Of a stretch of DNA of 6,405 nucleotides, positions 1-6,268 are shown piece by piece. Position numbers and translations under genes: made by a program. Below the pieces are notes generated by a model, which made no database searches, was not told the origin of the DNA, and saw only the letters and a program-made list of their open reading frames with translations. Source of the DNA: Bryobacterales bacterium (GTDB lineage: Bacteria; Acidobacteriota; Terriglobia; Bryobacterales; Bryobacteraceae); contig JAUZEU010000392.1 in assembly GCA_030838885.1 (NCBI GenBank), positions 1 through 6,405 of the forward strand, written 5' to 3'. The first letter of the stretch is position 1; every line of letters begins with the position of its first letter.

Positions 1-20
1 CTCCCTGCTGGGACCAGGTC

Positions 21-26
21 TATAAT
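21..26 (+). promoter_or_regulatory. Perfect -10 hexamer (TATAAT) just upstream of gene 1
   Basis: A consensus TATAAT ends six bases before the ATG at 33. A transcript starting about seven bases after this hexamer would begin at or next to the A of the start codon, giving a leaderless mRNA. No convincing Shine-Dalgarno sequence lies between the hexamer and the ATG; the nearest purine-rich stretch (ggaccagg, 11-18) is too far upstream. The matching -35 box would fall at or before the window edge and cannot be judged. The hexamer is seen directly; promoter activity is inferred. Confidence 0.45.
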
Positions 27-32
27 TCCCGC

Positions 33-665
33 ATGGGCGCGAATATCAGAATTCTTTCCGTCTTCCTGGCGACGAGCCTTATGTCCGGCACGGCGGCGAT
101 GGCGAAAGAAAAGAAATTGCCCTCGGGAGAGGCTACGAATGACGTTGTCGCGATAGCGGCCACGGCACTCGATTCCGAGCAGCTGAAGCAGATTTTCGGC
201 TCCGACTTCGATAACGGCTATTCAGTGATTGAAGTGACTCTCACGCCCAAAGGCGGCAAGCCTCTCGACATCCGTATAGACGACTTCCTGCTGCGCTCGG
301 ACCAAACCGGTGAGCACACTGGTCCACTGCTCGCCGCGCAGATTGCGGGACAGGGCGCTTTGGTCGTACGCCGGGGCGATGGGCCGAAAAGCAAAGGCGG
401 CTTCAGCGGCGGCTTCGGCGGCATCATGATGGGTGGTGGCGCAATGGGTGCGCCGACCGCTGTAGATAATACGAAAGTGGAAGTCAAAGAAAGCGCCGAA
501 GCCGACCCGATGTTAAGCATTCTGAAGCGCAAGATCCTCGCGGAAAAAACAGTTTCAGAGCCCGTGACCGGGCTGCTTTTCTTCCCGCTTGATAAAGAGA
601 AGCCGAAGCATCTGGCTCTGGTTTACACAACTTCGGCCGGTAAGCTCAGGATGCAGTTCCGTTGA
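33..665 (+). CDS. Exported protein of unknown function with glycine-rich loop
   Basis: I do not recognise this 210-residue protein. Residues 1-24 form a clear Sec signal peptide: R6, then the hydrophobic run ILSVFLATSL, then an A-M-A cleavage motif before K25. The mature protein is probably periplasmic or outer-membrane associated. Residues about 45-115 and 155-210 look like beta strands (alternating VIEVTLTPKG, LDIRIDDFLL, HLALVYTTSAGKLRMQF). They are split by a flexible Gly/Met-rich segment at 122-139 (GGFSGGFGGIMMGGG). This suggests one Ig-like beta domain with a long inserted loop. The mature part has no Cys, no catalytic motif and no membrane segment. The frame stays open to the window edge, but the signal peptide fits a start at ATG 33. 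Met17 and Met23 would cut off the signal. The stop overlaps the TTG of the downstream PLP enzyme gene, so the two are co-translated. Confidence 0.85.
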   Translation: MGANIRILSVFLATSLMSGTAAMAKEKKLPSGEATNDVVAIAATALDSEQLKQIFGSDFDNGYSVIEVTLTPKGGKPLDIRIDDFLLRSDQTGEHTGPLLAAQIAGQGALVVRRGDGPKSKGGFSGGFGGIMMGGGAMGAPTAVDNTKVEVKESAEADPMLSILKRKILAEKTVSEPVTGLLFFPLDKEKPKHLALVYTTSAGKLRMQFR

Positions 666-1768
666 CCCGCGTACAGGATCTGGACACCCCGGCGCTCGTC
701 ATAGATCTCGACATCATGGAGCGCAATCTGCAGCGGGTGGCGGATTACGCCGCGTCCCATAAGCTGCGGTTAAGACCCCATACCAAGACTCATAAATCAC
801 TCCTGATCGCGCAGAAGCAGCTAGCGCTCGGCGCGGCAGGGCTCACGGTAGCGAAGACGACTGAAGCGGAAGTGATGTTGGGTGCCGGCGCGGGCGAACT
901 GCTGGTGGCGTTTCCGGTAATCGGCGAAGCGAAGGCACGCAGGCTCGCGTCGATTGCAGGTATTCTCGGCAAGAGTGCCGACGGCACGCCGAGGGTAACC
1001 ATTGCGATAGATAGCGTTTTCGGGGCGAAACAGCTTTCGCAGGCAGCGGAGGTGGCCGGGGTTCGCTTAGGGATTCTGGTCGAGATCGATGTTGGCCTGG
1101 GCCGCGCCGGAGTCGCTCCATCCGAAGCCGTCGCGTTTACCAGCGCCGTCGCCGCACTTCCTCATCTCGATTGCCTGGGCTTCACCTTTTACCCCGGCCA
1201 TATCAAAGATCAGAGCGAACAGAAGATCGCGGAACTGAGCGAGACGGTTGCCCGGGTACGCGAAGAATTGGTGAGGGCGGGCTATCCTCCAAAGGTCGTG
1301 AGCGGTGGCTCTACCCCGCTCTTGTACCGCTCGCATGAGGTGGAAGGCCTGAATGAGATTCGTCCCGGCACTTACGTCTTCAACGATCTGAATACTGTTG
1401 CGGGGGGAGCCTGTAACCTGGAAGACTGCGCGGCTTCCGTGCTGGTCACCGTAGCGTCACACACCCACCCGGAGCGTATGATCGTCGACGGAGGTTCCAA
1501 GACGTTTTCGTCCGACAAGCTGTCCTCTGGCGGACCGGGCCATGGCCGTCTGTTGGAAGCCCCCGGTGCCGTTTTCCACAAGATGAATGAGGAACACGGC
1601 TTTATTGATCTCTCGGCAGCGGAGCGTGACTTCACTGTCGGCGATAAGGTCCGTATCATCCCCAATCACATCTGCGTCGCCGTTAACCTGCACGAATATG
1701 TTTATGGCGTGCGCGACGGAGTGGTCGAAGAGGTCTGGAATGTCGAAGCCCGCGGCAAGCTGCAATAA
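662..1768 (+). CDS. D-threonine aldolase / D-serine dehydratase family PLP enzyme
   Basis: A 368-residue fold-type III PLP enzyme (alanine racemase-like N-terminal barrel plus DSD-type C-terminal domain), full length for the family. Known members cleave D-threonine and other D-beta-hydroxy amino acids to glycine and an aldehyde, or dehydrate D-serine, using a divalent metal. Visible landmarks are the N-terminal DLDTPALVIDLD (6-17), the PHTKTHK motif with K42 as the likely PLP lysine, YPGH (177-180), the SGGSTP phosphate-binding loop (214-219), RPGTYVFND (234-242), VDGGSKTFSSD (from 275), and the C-terminal metal motif H336-x-C338 in PNHIC. No key residue is missing and there is no signal peptide, so it is cytoplasmic. 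The start is TTG at 662: it gives the usual short lead before DTPALV, and its TTGA overlaps the upstream stop, pointing to translational coupling. The substrate cannot be fixed from sequence; HxC resembles D-serine dehydratases more than the HxD reported for D-threonine aldolase. Confidence 0.93.
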   Translation: MTRVQDLDTPALVIDLDIMERNLQRVADYAASHKLRLRPHTKTHKSLLIAQKQLALGAAGLTVAKTTEAEVMLGAGAGELLVAFPVIGEAKARRLASIAGILGKSADGTPRVTIAIDSVFGAKQLSQAAEVAGVRLGILVEIDVGLGRAGVAPSEAVAFTSAVAALPHLDCLGFTFYPGHIKDQSEQKIAELSETVARVREELVRAGYPPKVVSGGSTPLLYRSHEVEGLNEIRPGTYVFNDLNTVAGGACNLEDCAASVLVTVASHTHPERMIVDGGSKTFSSDKLSSGGPGHGRLLEAPGAVFHKMNEEHGFIDLSAAERDFTVGDKVRIIPNHICVAVNLHEYVYGVRDGVVEEVWNVEARGKLQ

Positions 1769-1889
1769 CCTTCAGTGCAATCACTGAGTGATGTAACGCA
1801 ACGCCTACCCCAAACACTAAGCTAGTACTGCATCCGTGCCAAAGGTGTTGAGATAAACCGCCGGTTAGCTGTATGCTCAATTGACGGGC
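1769..1889. other. Non-coding gap after the PLP enzyme, first half
   Basis: No ORF with a plausible start and ribosome site is visible here. Two short symmetric elements occur. One is a hairpin just after the stop codon, annotated separately. The other is AACCG-C-CGGTT at 1856-1866. There is no T-tract, so no classical intrinsic terminator for the upstream pair can be assigned. Confidence 0.6.
1772..1792 (+). repeat. Small nested hairpins after the PLP enzyme stop
   Basis: TCAGTG (1772-1777) pairs with CACTGA (1782-1787) across a four-base loop. The overlapping palindrome ATCACT-G-AGTGAT (1780-1792) offers a second, mutually exclusive pairing. They lie 3 bases past the stop codon and could act as a 3'-end stabiliser or weak Rho-dependent end. 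The stems are short and no T-run follows, so an intrinsic terminator is unlikely. Confidence 0.3.
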
Positions 1890-1902
1890 GTAGTTCAACT
1901 AC
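1890..1902. repeat. 13-base odd palindrome abutting the larger inverted repeat
   Basis: GTAGTT-C-AACTAC is perfectly symmetric about C1896. Its last base is the first base of the large inverted repeat at 1902-1927. A one-base centre makes a poor RNA hairpin but is the right shape for a dimeric DNA-binding protein. It may be half of a tandem operator upstream of the large gene. Symmetry is seen; function is inferred. Confidence 0.35.
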
Positions 1903-1927
1903 TGTATGTACTAAAAAGTACATACAG
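1902..1927. promoter_or_regulatory. Perfect inverted repeat, putative operator
   Basis: CTGTATGTACT (1902-1912) and AGTACATACAG (1917-1927) are exact reverse complements around a four-base AAAA centre, giving 11-bp arms with no mismatch. No T-run follows on either strand, so this is not an intrinsic terminator. The repeat covers the -35 and spacer of a candidate promoter with -10 TATAAC at 1931, where a repressor would block polymerase. The ATGT...ACAT core recalls operators of PadR-family regulators, which are abundant in Acidobacteriota. The spacing here is 10 bases rather than the usual 8, so that family link is only a suggestion. No regulator gene is in the window. Confidence 0.55.
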
Positions 1928-1936
1928 AAATATAAC
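1907..1936 (+). promoter_or_regulatory. Candidate promoter of the large secreted-protein gene
   Basis: TATAAC at 1931-1936 matches the -10 consensus at five of six positions. A weak -35 (TGTACT, 1907-1912, three of six) sits 18 bases upstream, inside the inverted repeat. Transcription would start near 1943 and leave a leader of about 65 bases before the TTG at 2008. The poor -35 fits either an activator-dependent promoter or a chance -10 match. Confidence 0.35.
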
Positions 1937-1977
1937 GCGCCGCAGTTGAGCAGTTTGTAATACCAATACCGTTTTTA

Positions 1978-1992
1978 CAACCGTACAGGTTG
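1978..1992 (+). repeat. Small 5' leader hairpin upstream of the ribosome site
   Basis: CAACC (1978-1982) pairs with GGTTG (1988-1992) across the loop GTACA. It ends four bases before the Shine-Dalgarno sequence and contains the alternative upstream TTG at 1990. That is one reason to prefer 2008 as the start. The stem is only five base pairs, so any regulatory effect is uncertain. Confidence 0.3.
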
Positions 1993-1996
1993 ATCC

Positions 1997-2001
1997 GGAG
2001 G
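1997..2001 (+). promoter_or_regulatory. Strong Shine-Dalgarno (GGAGG) that fixes the TTG start at 2008
   Basis: GGAGG lies six bases before TTG 2008, near-ideal spacing. The more upstream in-frame TTG at 1990 would place this purine run inside the coding sequence, with no ribosome site of its own. Starting at 2008 also removes six residues (MIRRTI) and leaves a compact signal peptide. Confidence 0.75.
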
Positions 2002-2007
2002 ACCATT

Positions 2008-5000
2008 TTGAGCCGCTGTTCCCAATTGATTTTTTGTCTTGCTGTTTTCAGTGCCCTTGGCGCGCCCAGCCAGAATTCCCAGAGTGACTTTATCAATGGG
2101 AATTTTGAGACTGGAGATTTCACTGGCTGGACGCAGGGAGGCGGGTTTTGGCATGGCGGCTGGCCAATAGATCCGTCCACGTATCTGCCGGGAGGAATGG
2201 CGTACTCTCCTTCCGGTACCGTCAATACGATCGTTGGTCCCGGTCCCATTGCGGATCCTCAGACGGATGGCAATCTGCAGATTGTTTACAGCGGCAGCAA
2301 GACGGCCAAGGTAAATGACGAGCTGAACGACTACTCCGTCTCGGTGATCAGCCAGACAGTCTCCAATTACACGGCAGCTCACATCTATTTTGCATGGGCA
2401 GCGGTTCTGCAAGCCTCCCACGGGCCAACGGATTCCGACAATTTTACGTTGCAGCTGAAAGATGTCACGACGGGCGAGATCATCTACCAGGTTGCTTATA
2501 ATTCGGCAGACGCAGCTACGGCGCACCTGTTCACACGTTCAACAAGCGATTGGTATTACACTTCGTGGCAGGTCCAGAATCTCGACGTATCAGAACGGTC
2601 CGGGCATACCTTCACCCTTACTCTGCTCGCTTCAGATTGCCCGTACGGGGGACACGCTGGTTACGTTTATCTGGATGGTTTTGGCGCAATCACGCCACCA
2701 ACAGGAGATCCGGGCCCGACGGCTGGACCACTCACCCTTAGTGGCACCGGCGACCTCGGCACACTTCTCCTGGGCAACTCGATCAACGGTGCTCTCTCGG
2801 CCTCTGGTGGAACGCCGCCTTACAAGTGGGTGACGGTTGGAGAACTCCCGGCGGGTGTCACAACCAGCGGTAGCGGGTCGATCGGTGGAATTCCTACCCA
2901 GCCCGGCAACTACAGCGCCAGCCTGCAGGTTTCGGATTCACAGGGCCAGAGCGTCTCAGGATCCCTGACTTTCTCTGTTTTCGGTTTCACCAGCAACGCT
3001 CTTCCGCCGGGTATTGTCTTCTCGCCGTATTCGGATTCCCCGCACGTGGTTGGAGGAACACCACCGTACTCGTTCACATTTTCCGGCCTGCCGAGGGGAC
3101 TCAACGGCAACAGCGGCGGCACGATTCAGGGCACCGCCAGTGCTGCGGGAACTTCCGAGGTGCTGGTGGTCGCGACCGACAGCGCCGGCGTTCATGCAAC
3201 AGCGCGACTGCCAATTACATTCTTGCTCGCGCAGCCTCTTTCGGTGTCCCGTTCCACGCTGCCGGCCGGCACTATGGGCCAAGTGTATTCGCAAGCAATC
3301 GGCAGCGCTGTCGGTGGCGCACCACCGTACTCCTGGGGTCTTTCGTCCGGATCTCTGCCCGACGGCCTGGCGCTTCGTGCCGGCGGAACCATCTCCGGCA
3401 TCCCATCGCGAAGCGGCACCTTCACTTTCGGCGTCCGCGCGAACGATGCCACAGGAGCTTCAGCCGTCGGGGCAGTTTCCCTCACAATCGCACCGCTGCC
3501 CCTTACCATCAACGTGCCGAGTCCGCCGAACGGCATCTCGTCCGTCGAGTTTCCTACCCAGACATTTTCGGCCTCAGGCGGCGTGCCTCCGTACCAGTTT
3601 TCAGTAACGGGAGGAACTCTCCCCCCCGGCATGGTCCTCAATCCGAATGGGAACCTAACCGGGACTCCGACTTCACCCGGCAAGTATTCGTTTACGATTT
3701 CTGTGACGGACTCCGCCCCCGGCGCCACGCCGAACGCAAGCGCCGGGCTTCTGTCCGCGCAACTGTCGCCGCGTCTCGCGACCGCTTCCGGCAGTACCAG
3801 TGTGGGCATCAACATCCAGCCCTTTTCCACTGACCTGATCCTGTCCGCCGGTTCGGTAGACTTCTCCCTGATCGCAGGGTCCACCCTGGCACCTCCGTCA
3901 CAGTTGGTCGCCGTGCAATCCACCACGCCCGCGATTGTGATCCCGTACTCGGTGACGGCTCCGCCCTCCGCCAGTTGGGTGAGCGTGTCTCCCGCCGGGG
4001 GCTCGACTCCGGGAACCATCAGCGTTGCCCTGAACTCCAGCGCGCTGCTGTTGCCAGCGTCGCCATCGCCCTATCAAGCGGTCATTTCGGTCGCCTGTCT
4101 TGCTCCAGCCTCATGCGCGGGCAACTCGCAGACATTTACCGTGAATCTGTCTGTCACGAACGCTCCGCCGCAGTTAGGCGTTCTGAGCGACCTGCTGTCT
4201 TTTGCAGCCACGCCGGGCACCGCGCAGGCGCTTACCCAGACACTCGGACTTCAGAATGTGGGTGGCGGCTCGATCGGTATAGCCTCGGTAACCTGTGCCG
4301 CCAGTTGGTGCAGCGTCACCGGAGTGCCCGGCTCCCTTACGGCTGGTCAGATCGCTTCGCTTAACGTGTCGGTTGATCCCTCCGTTCTTACCTCGGGTTA
4401 TTACCGGACCACAATCACGGTCAAGGCGTCAGCAGGCGTCGCCACTGTGCCTGTGACAATCTTCCTGGCGTCGGCGCCAAGCATCTCCGTCCAGCCATCG
4501 GGGGTACAGTTCCAGTCGCTCGCGGGCGGCGTGCCGAACGGAGGAGATCGCTCCTTTCTGGTGGATGTTTCTACCGCCGCTGCAGTCAACTGGACTGCCA
4601 GCGTACTGCCGGGAGCATCATGGCTGACTGTACCAGTATCGGGAGGCACGGCTTCCGCCGCGCAACCTGGGGTGGTCGCATTCAGCCTGGATCCGGGAAT
4701 CGTCGCCACTCTGGCGCCGAAGACTTACTATGGCACCGTTCGCGTCACTGTCCCCGGCGTGACGAATTCCCCGCAGGATTTTCAGGTTGTGCTGAACATC
4801 GGCCCGGCCAACGGTAGTCAGAGACCGAGCCCGTCGCCGGCTGGTCTGCTGTTCATTACTTCTGCGAATTCCGTTCCGGCCCCGCAGACGGTCACGATAA
4901 GCACGAATTCGGTTTTCGCAGTCGATGCCCAGGTGTCTGTCAACACGGTGGATGGCGGGAACTGGCTTTCCGTGACCCCGGTTACGGGTCAGGCCCAGCC

Positions 5001-6213
5001 GAACAGGCCCTTGCAGACGCAGGTATCGGTAAACCCATCGAAACTGACTCCGGGCGTTTACATGGGCGGCGTTAGCTATGCCTACAGCAGCGTCGCAGTT
5101 CGCACCGTGAACGTGACGTTGATCGTGAGCCCTGCACCGAAAGCAAATTCCAAATCCGGCTTTGGGCTTGAAGCTGAAGGATCCTCCTGCGCCCCCACCC
5201 AAATGGCAGCCGCGCAAACCGGTCTGGTGAACAGTTTCGCCCAGCCAACTGCCTGGCCCACGCCGCTGCAGATACTTTTGGTAAACGACTGCGGCACTCC
5301 CATCCCGAACGGCCAGATTGTCGCAACGTTCTCAAATGGCGATGCGCCATTGCCGCTGAACTTGTCCGACCCGCGCTCCGGGCTCTATGCCGGCACGTGG
5401 ACGCCGCGACGCACCGCGCAACAGACAACCATTACAATGCGCGCTACAGCGCCTGGCTTTGCGCCTGTAACGCTGCAGTTCGGTGGCTCAGTAACCGCCA
5501 ACGCGGCGCCCCTGCTGGCTCGCAACAGCACCCAGCATATCTACAATCCGCTGGCGGGCGGCGCACTGGCTCCCGGCACATTGGTGCAGATCTCCGGAAC
5601 CGCACTTGCCGCCAGGAGCACGACAGCAACTACCTCACCGCTGCCGACCTCACTGGGCGGTACACAGGTGATTATCGGCGGCGTTCCCGCGCCCATTTCC
5701 TCCACCAGCCCCAGTCTGCTGAACGTGGAAATACCTTCCAGCCTCGCGCCGGACGCGCAATATCAGGTGATTGTTTCGGCCAACGGCGCCATCACCACGC
5801 CGGATTCCATCCAGCTAACCGGGACGGCGCCTGGCGTGGCCACTGTACCCGGTGGCCTGGCGGCTGCAATGCACCTGGACGGCAGCGCGGTCACTGAGGC
5901 TTCGCCCGCAGCACCCGGGGAAACGCTGTTCCTGCCTGGAGCAGGATTGGGCCTCACCGACACGCCGGTAGCTGATGGGACCGCCTCGCCGGCCTCGCCA
6001 CTGGCGAATGCCCTCTCCGCCCCTTCAATCACTGTCGATGGGCAAGCAGCAGCAATCTCGTTTGCCGGTTTACAACCCGGAGTGGTCGGGATTTACCAGA
6101 TCAACTTCACTGTGCCCACTACTGTAAACAACGGCGATCTGGAATTGATCATCTCGCAGGACGGACAGCCGGGTAATACCTCAGTCCTTCCAGTGAAAAG
6201 CAAGACTCCGTAA
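2008..6213 (+). CDS. Giant secreted modular protein: He_PIG, BACON-like and TIGR03437 domains
   Basis: A 1401-residue exported protein with no recognisable catalytic site. In order: signal peptide about 1-19 (SRCSQ, hydrophobic LIFCLAVFSALG); lectin-like beta-sandwich about 30-229, opening NGNFETGDFTGW and closing YLDGFG; four He_PIG Ig-like repeats about 241-605; four BACON-like repeats about 606-1043; an Ig-like domain about 1046-1168 with C1061 and C1095; and the TIGR03437 Solibacter-type domain about 1172-1397. No LPXTG, PEP-CTERM helix or other membrane anchor follows. Cysteines pair locally (C697/C703, C763/C768, C1061/C1095), as expected for an exported, disulfide-bonded protein; C211 is the odd one. 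Such arrays usually act as rigid stalks presenting a binding domain, so adhesion or polysaccharide binding is the best guess. The gene has its own candidate promoter, operator-like repeat and terminator-like hairpin. The start is TTG 2008, chosen from the GGAGG at 1997. Coding is certain; function is inferred. Confidence 0.92.
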   Translation: MSRCSQLIFCLAVFSALGAPSQNSQSDFINGNFETGDFTGWTQGGGFWHGGWPIDPSTYLPGGMAYSPSGTVNTIVGPGPIADPQTDGNLQIVYSGSKTAKVNDELNDYSVSVISQTVSNYTAAHIYFAWAAVLQASHGPTDSDNFTLQLKDVTTGEIIYQVAYNSADAATAHLFTRSTSDWYYTSWQVQNLDVSERSGHTFTLTLLASDCPYGGHAGYVYLDGFGAITPPTGDPGPTAGPLTLSGTGDLGTLLLGNSINGALSASGGTPPYKWVTVGELPAGVTTSGSGSIGGIPTQPGNYSASLQVSDSQGQSVSGSLTFSVFGFTSNALPPGIVFSPYSDSPHVVGGTPPYSFTFSGLPRGLNGNSGGTIQGTASAAGTSEVLVVATDSAGVHATARLPITFLLAQPLSVSRSTLPAGTMGQVYSQAIGSAVGGAPPYSWGLSSGSLPDGLALRAGGTISGIPSRSGTFTFGVRANDATGASAVGAVSLTIAPLPLTINVPSPPNGISSVEFPTQTFSASGGVPPYQFSVTGGTLPPGMVLNPNGNLTGTPTSPGKYSFTISVTDSAPGATPNASAGLLSAQLSPRLATASGSTSVGINIQPFSTDLILSAGSVDFSLIAGSTLAPPSQLVAVQSTTPAIVIPYSVTAPPSASWVSVSPAGGSTPGTISVALNSSALLLPASPSPYQAVISVACLAPASCAGNSQTFTVNLSVTNAPPQLGVLSDLLSFAATPGTAQALTQTLGLQNVGGGSIGIASVTCAASWCSVTGVPGSLTAGQIASLNVSVDPSVLTSGYYRTTITVKASAGVATVPVTIFLASAPSISVQPSGVQFQSLAGGVPNGGDRSFLVDVSTAAAVNWTASVLPGASWLTVPVSGGTASAAQPGVVAFSLDPGIVATLAPKTYYGTVRVTVPGVTNSPQDFQVVLNIGPANGSQRPSPSPAGLLFITSANSVPAPQTVTISTNSVFAVDAQVSVNTVDGGNWLSVTPVTGQAQPNRPLQTQVSVNPSKLTPGVYMGGVSYAYSSVAVRTVNVTLIVSPAPKANSKSGFGLEAEGSSCAPTQMAAAQTGLVNSFAQPTAWPTPLQILLVNDCGTPIPNGQIVATFSNGDAPLPLNLSDPRSGLYAGTWTPRRTAQQTTITMRATAPGFAPVTLQFGGSVTANAAPLLARNSTQHIYNPLAGGALAPGTLVQISGTALAARSTTATTSPLPTSLGGTQVIIGGVPAPISSTSPSLLNVEIPSSLAPDAQYQVIVSANGAITTPDSIQLTGTAPGVATVPGGLAAAMHLDGSAVTEASPAAPGETLFLPGAGLGLTDTPVADGTASPASPLANALSAPSITVDGQAAAISFAGLQPGVVGIYQINFTVPTTVNNGDLELIISQDGQPGNTSVLPVKSKTP
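2728..3822 (+). repeat. Four tandem He_PIG (putative Ig) repeats within the giant gene
   Basis: Residues about 241-605. Each unit carries a GG[TAV]PPY signature, at residues 267-272, 349-354, 436-441 and 524-529, giving a period of 82, 87 and 88 residues. Units 1, 3 and 4 continue with a LPxG turn and a [SG]GxP[TS]xxG loop (IGGIPTQPG, ISGIPSRSG, LTGTPTSPG), typical of PF05345. Unit 2 is more diverged (IQGTASAAG, lacking the proline). Unit 4 has an insertion of about 20 residues (GATPNASAGLLSAQLSPRLA) near its end. The repeats differ clearly in DNA sequence, so this is an old duplication rather than a recent expansion. Confidence 0.8.
3823..5136 (+). repeat. Four tandem BACON-like beta-sandwich repeats within the giant gene
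   Basis: Residues about 606-1043. Each unit centres on a W-x-[ST]-V core: ASWVSV (W657), ASWCSV (W767), ASWLTV (W872) and NWLSV (W986), a period of 110, 105 and 114 residues. Each core is followed by a Gly/Pro-rich turn and a strand ending in a [GP]xYxxxxxV-type motif (GYYRTTITV, TYYGTVRV, VYMGGVSY). This is the pattern of BACON-type domains, usually linked to carbohydrate or mucin binding in Bacteroidetes. Units 1 and 2 each hold a closely spaced Cys pair; units 3 and 4 have none. Assignment is by eye and could equally be another Ig-like family. Confidence 0.65.
5521..6198 (+). other. TIGR03437-type C-terminal domain of the giant protein
   Basis: Residues about 1172-1397. The order of motifs fits the Solibacter C-terminal domain: NPLAGGALAPGTLVQISGTALA, then LPTSLGGTQVIIGGVPAPI, SPSLLNVEIPSSLAP, PGETLFLPGAGLG, ITVDGQAAAISFAGLQPGVVGIYQINFTVP and a final LELIISQDGQPGNTS. 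The domain is found at the C terminus of many large exported Acidobacteriota proteins and its function is not known to me. The C-terminal position and the lack of any other anchor make a role in secretion or surface attachment a fair guess, not an established fact. Confidence 0.85.
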
Positions 6214-6230
6214 GCAGTCAGTCGCACAAG

Positions 6231-6268
6231 CCGCGCCGGAACGATCGCATCCGGCGCGGTATCTGTTA
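6231..6268 (+). terminator. GC-rich terminator-like hairpin after the giant gene
   Basis: CCGCGCCGGA (6231-6240) and TCCGGCGCGG (6250-6259) are perfect reverse complements with a nine-base loop, starting 17 bases past the stop. The downstream stretch tatctgtt is only moderately T-rich, so it is an imperfect intrinsic terminator. The position and strong stem make transcription termination or 3'-end protection the most likely role. Confidence 0.6.

Noticed and set aside
1881..1910. Alternative promoter TTGACG (1881-1886) with TATGTA (1905-1910)
   Set aside because: The -35 is good but the -10 matches only three of six positions. The TATAAC at 1931 is a better -10, although this alternative cannot be excluded.
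3192..4019. Long minus-strand open frame of 275 codons inside the giant gene
   Set aside because: It lies antisense to the He_PIG and BACON-like region, whose + frame has clear domain motifs. High-GC codon bias explains the open frame, and its translation shows no recognisable domain.
2728..5136. Repeat arrays considered as a CRISPR array or recent tandem DNA duplication
   Set aside because: The repetition is at protein-motif level only, with periods of about 82-114 residues and diverged DNA. No identical short repeats with unique spacers exist.
4618..5217. Minus-strand open frame of 199 codons
   Set aside because: Rich in Arg, Gly and His as expected of a GC-rich shadow frame, with no signal, motif or ribosome site; it is antisense to well-supported BACON-like repeats.
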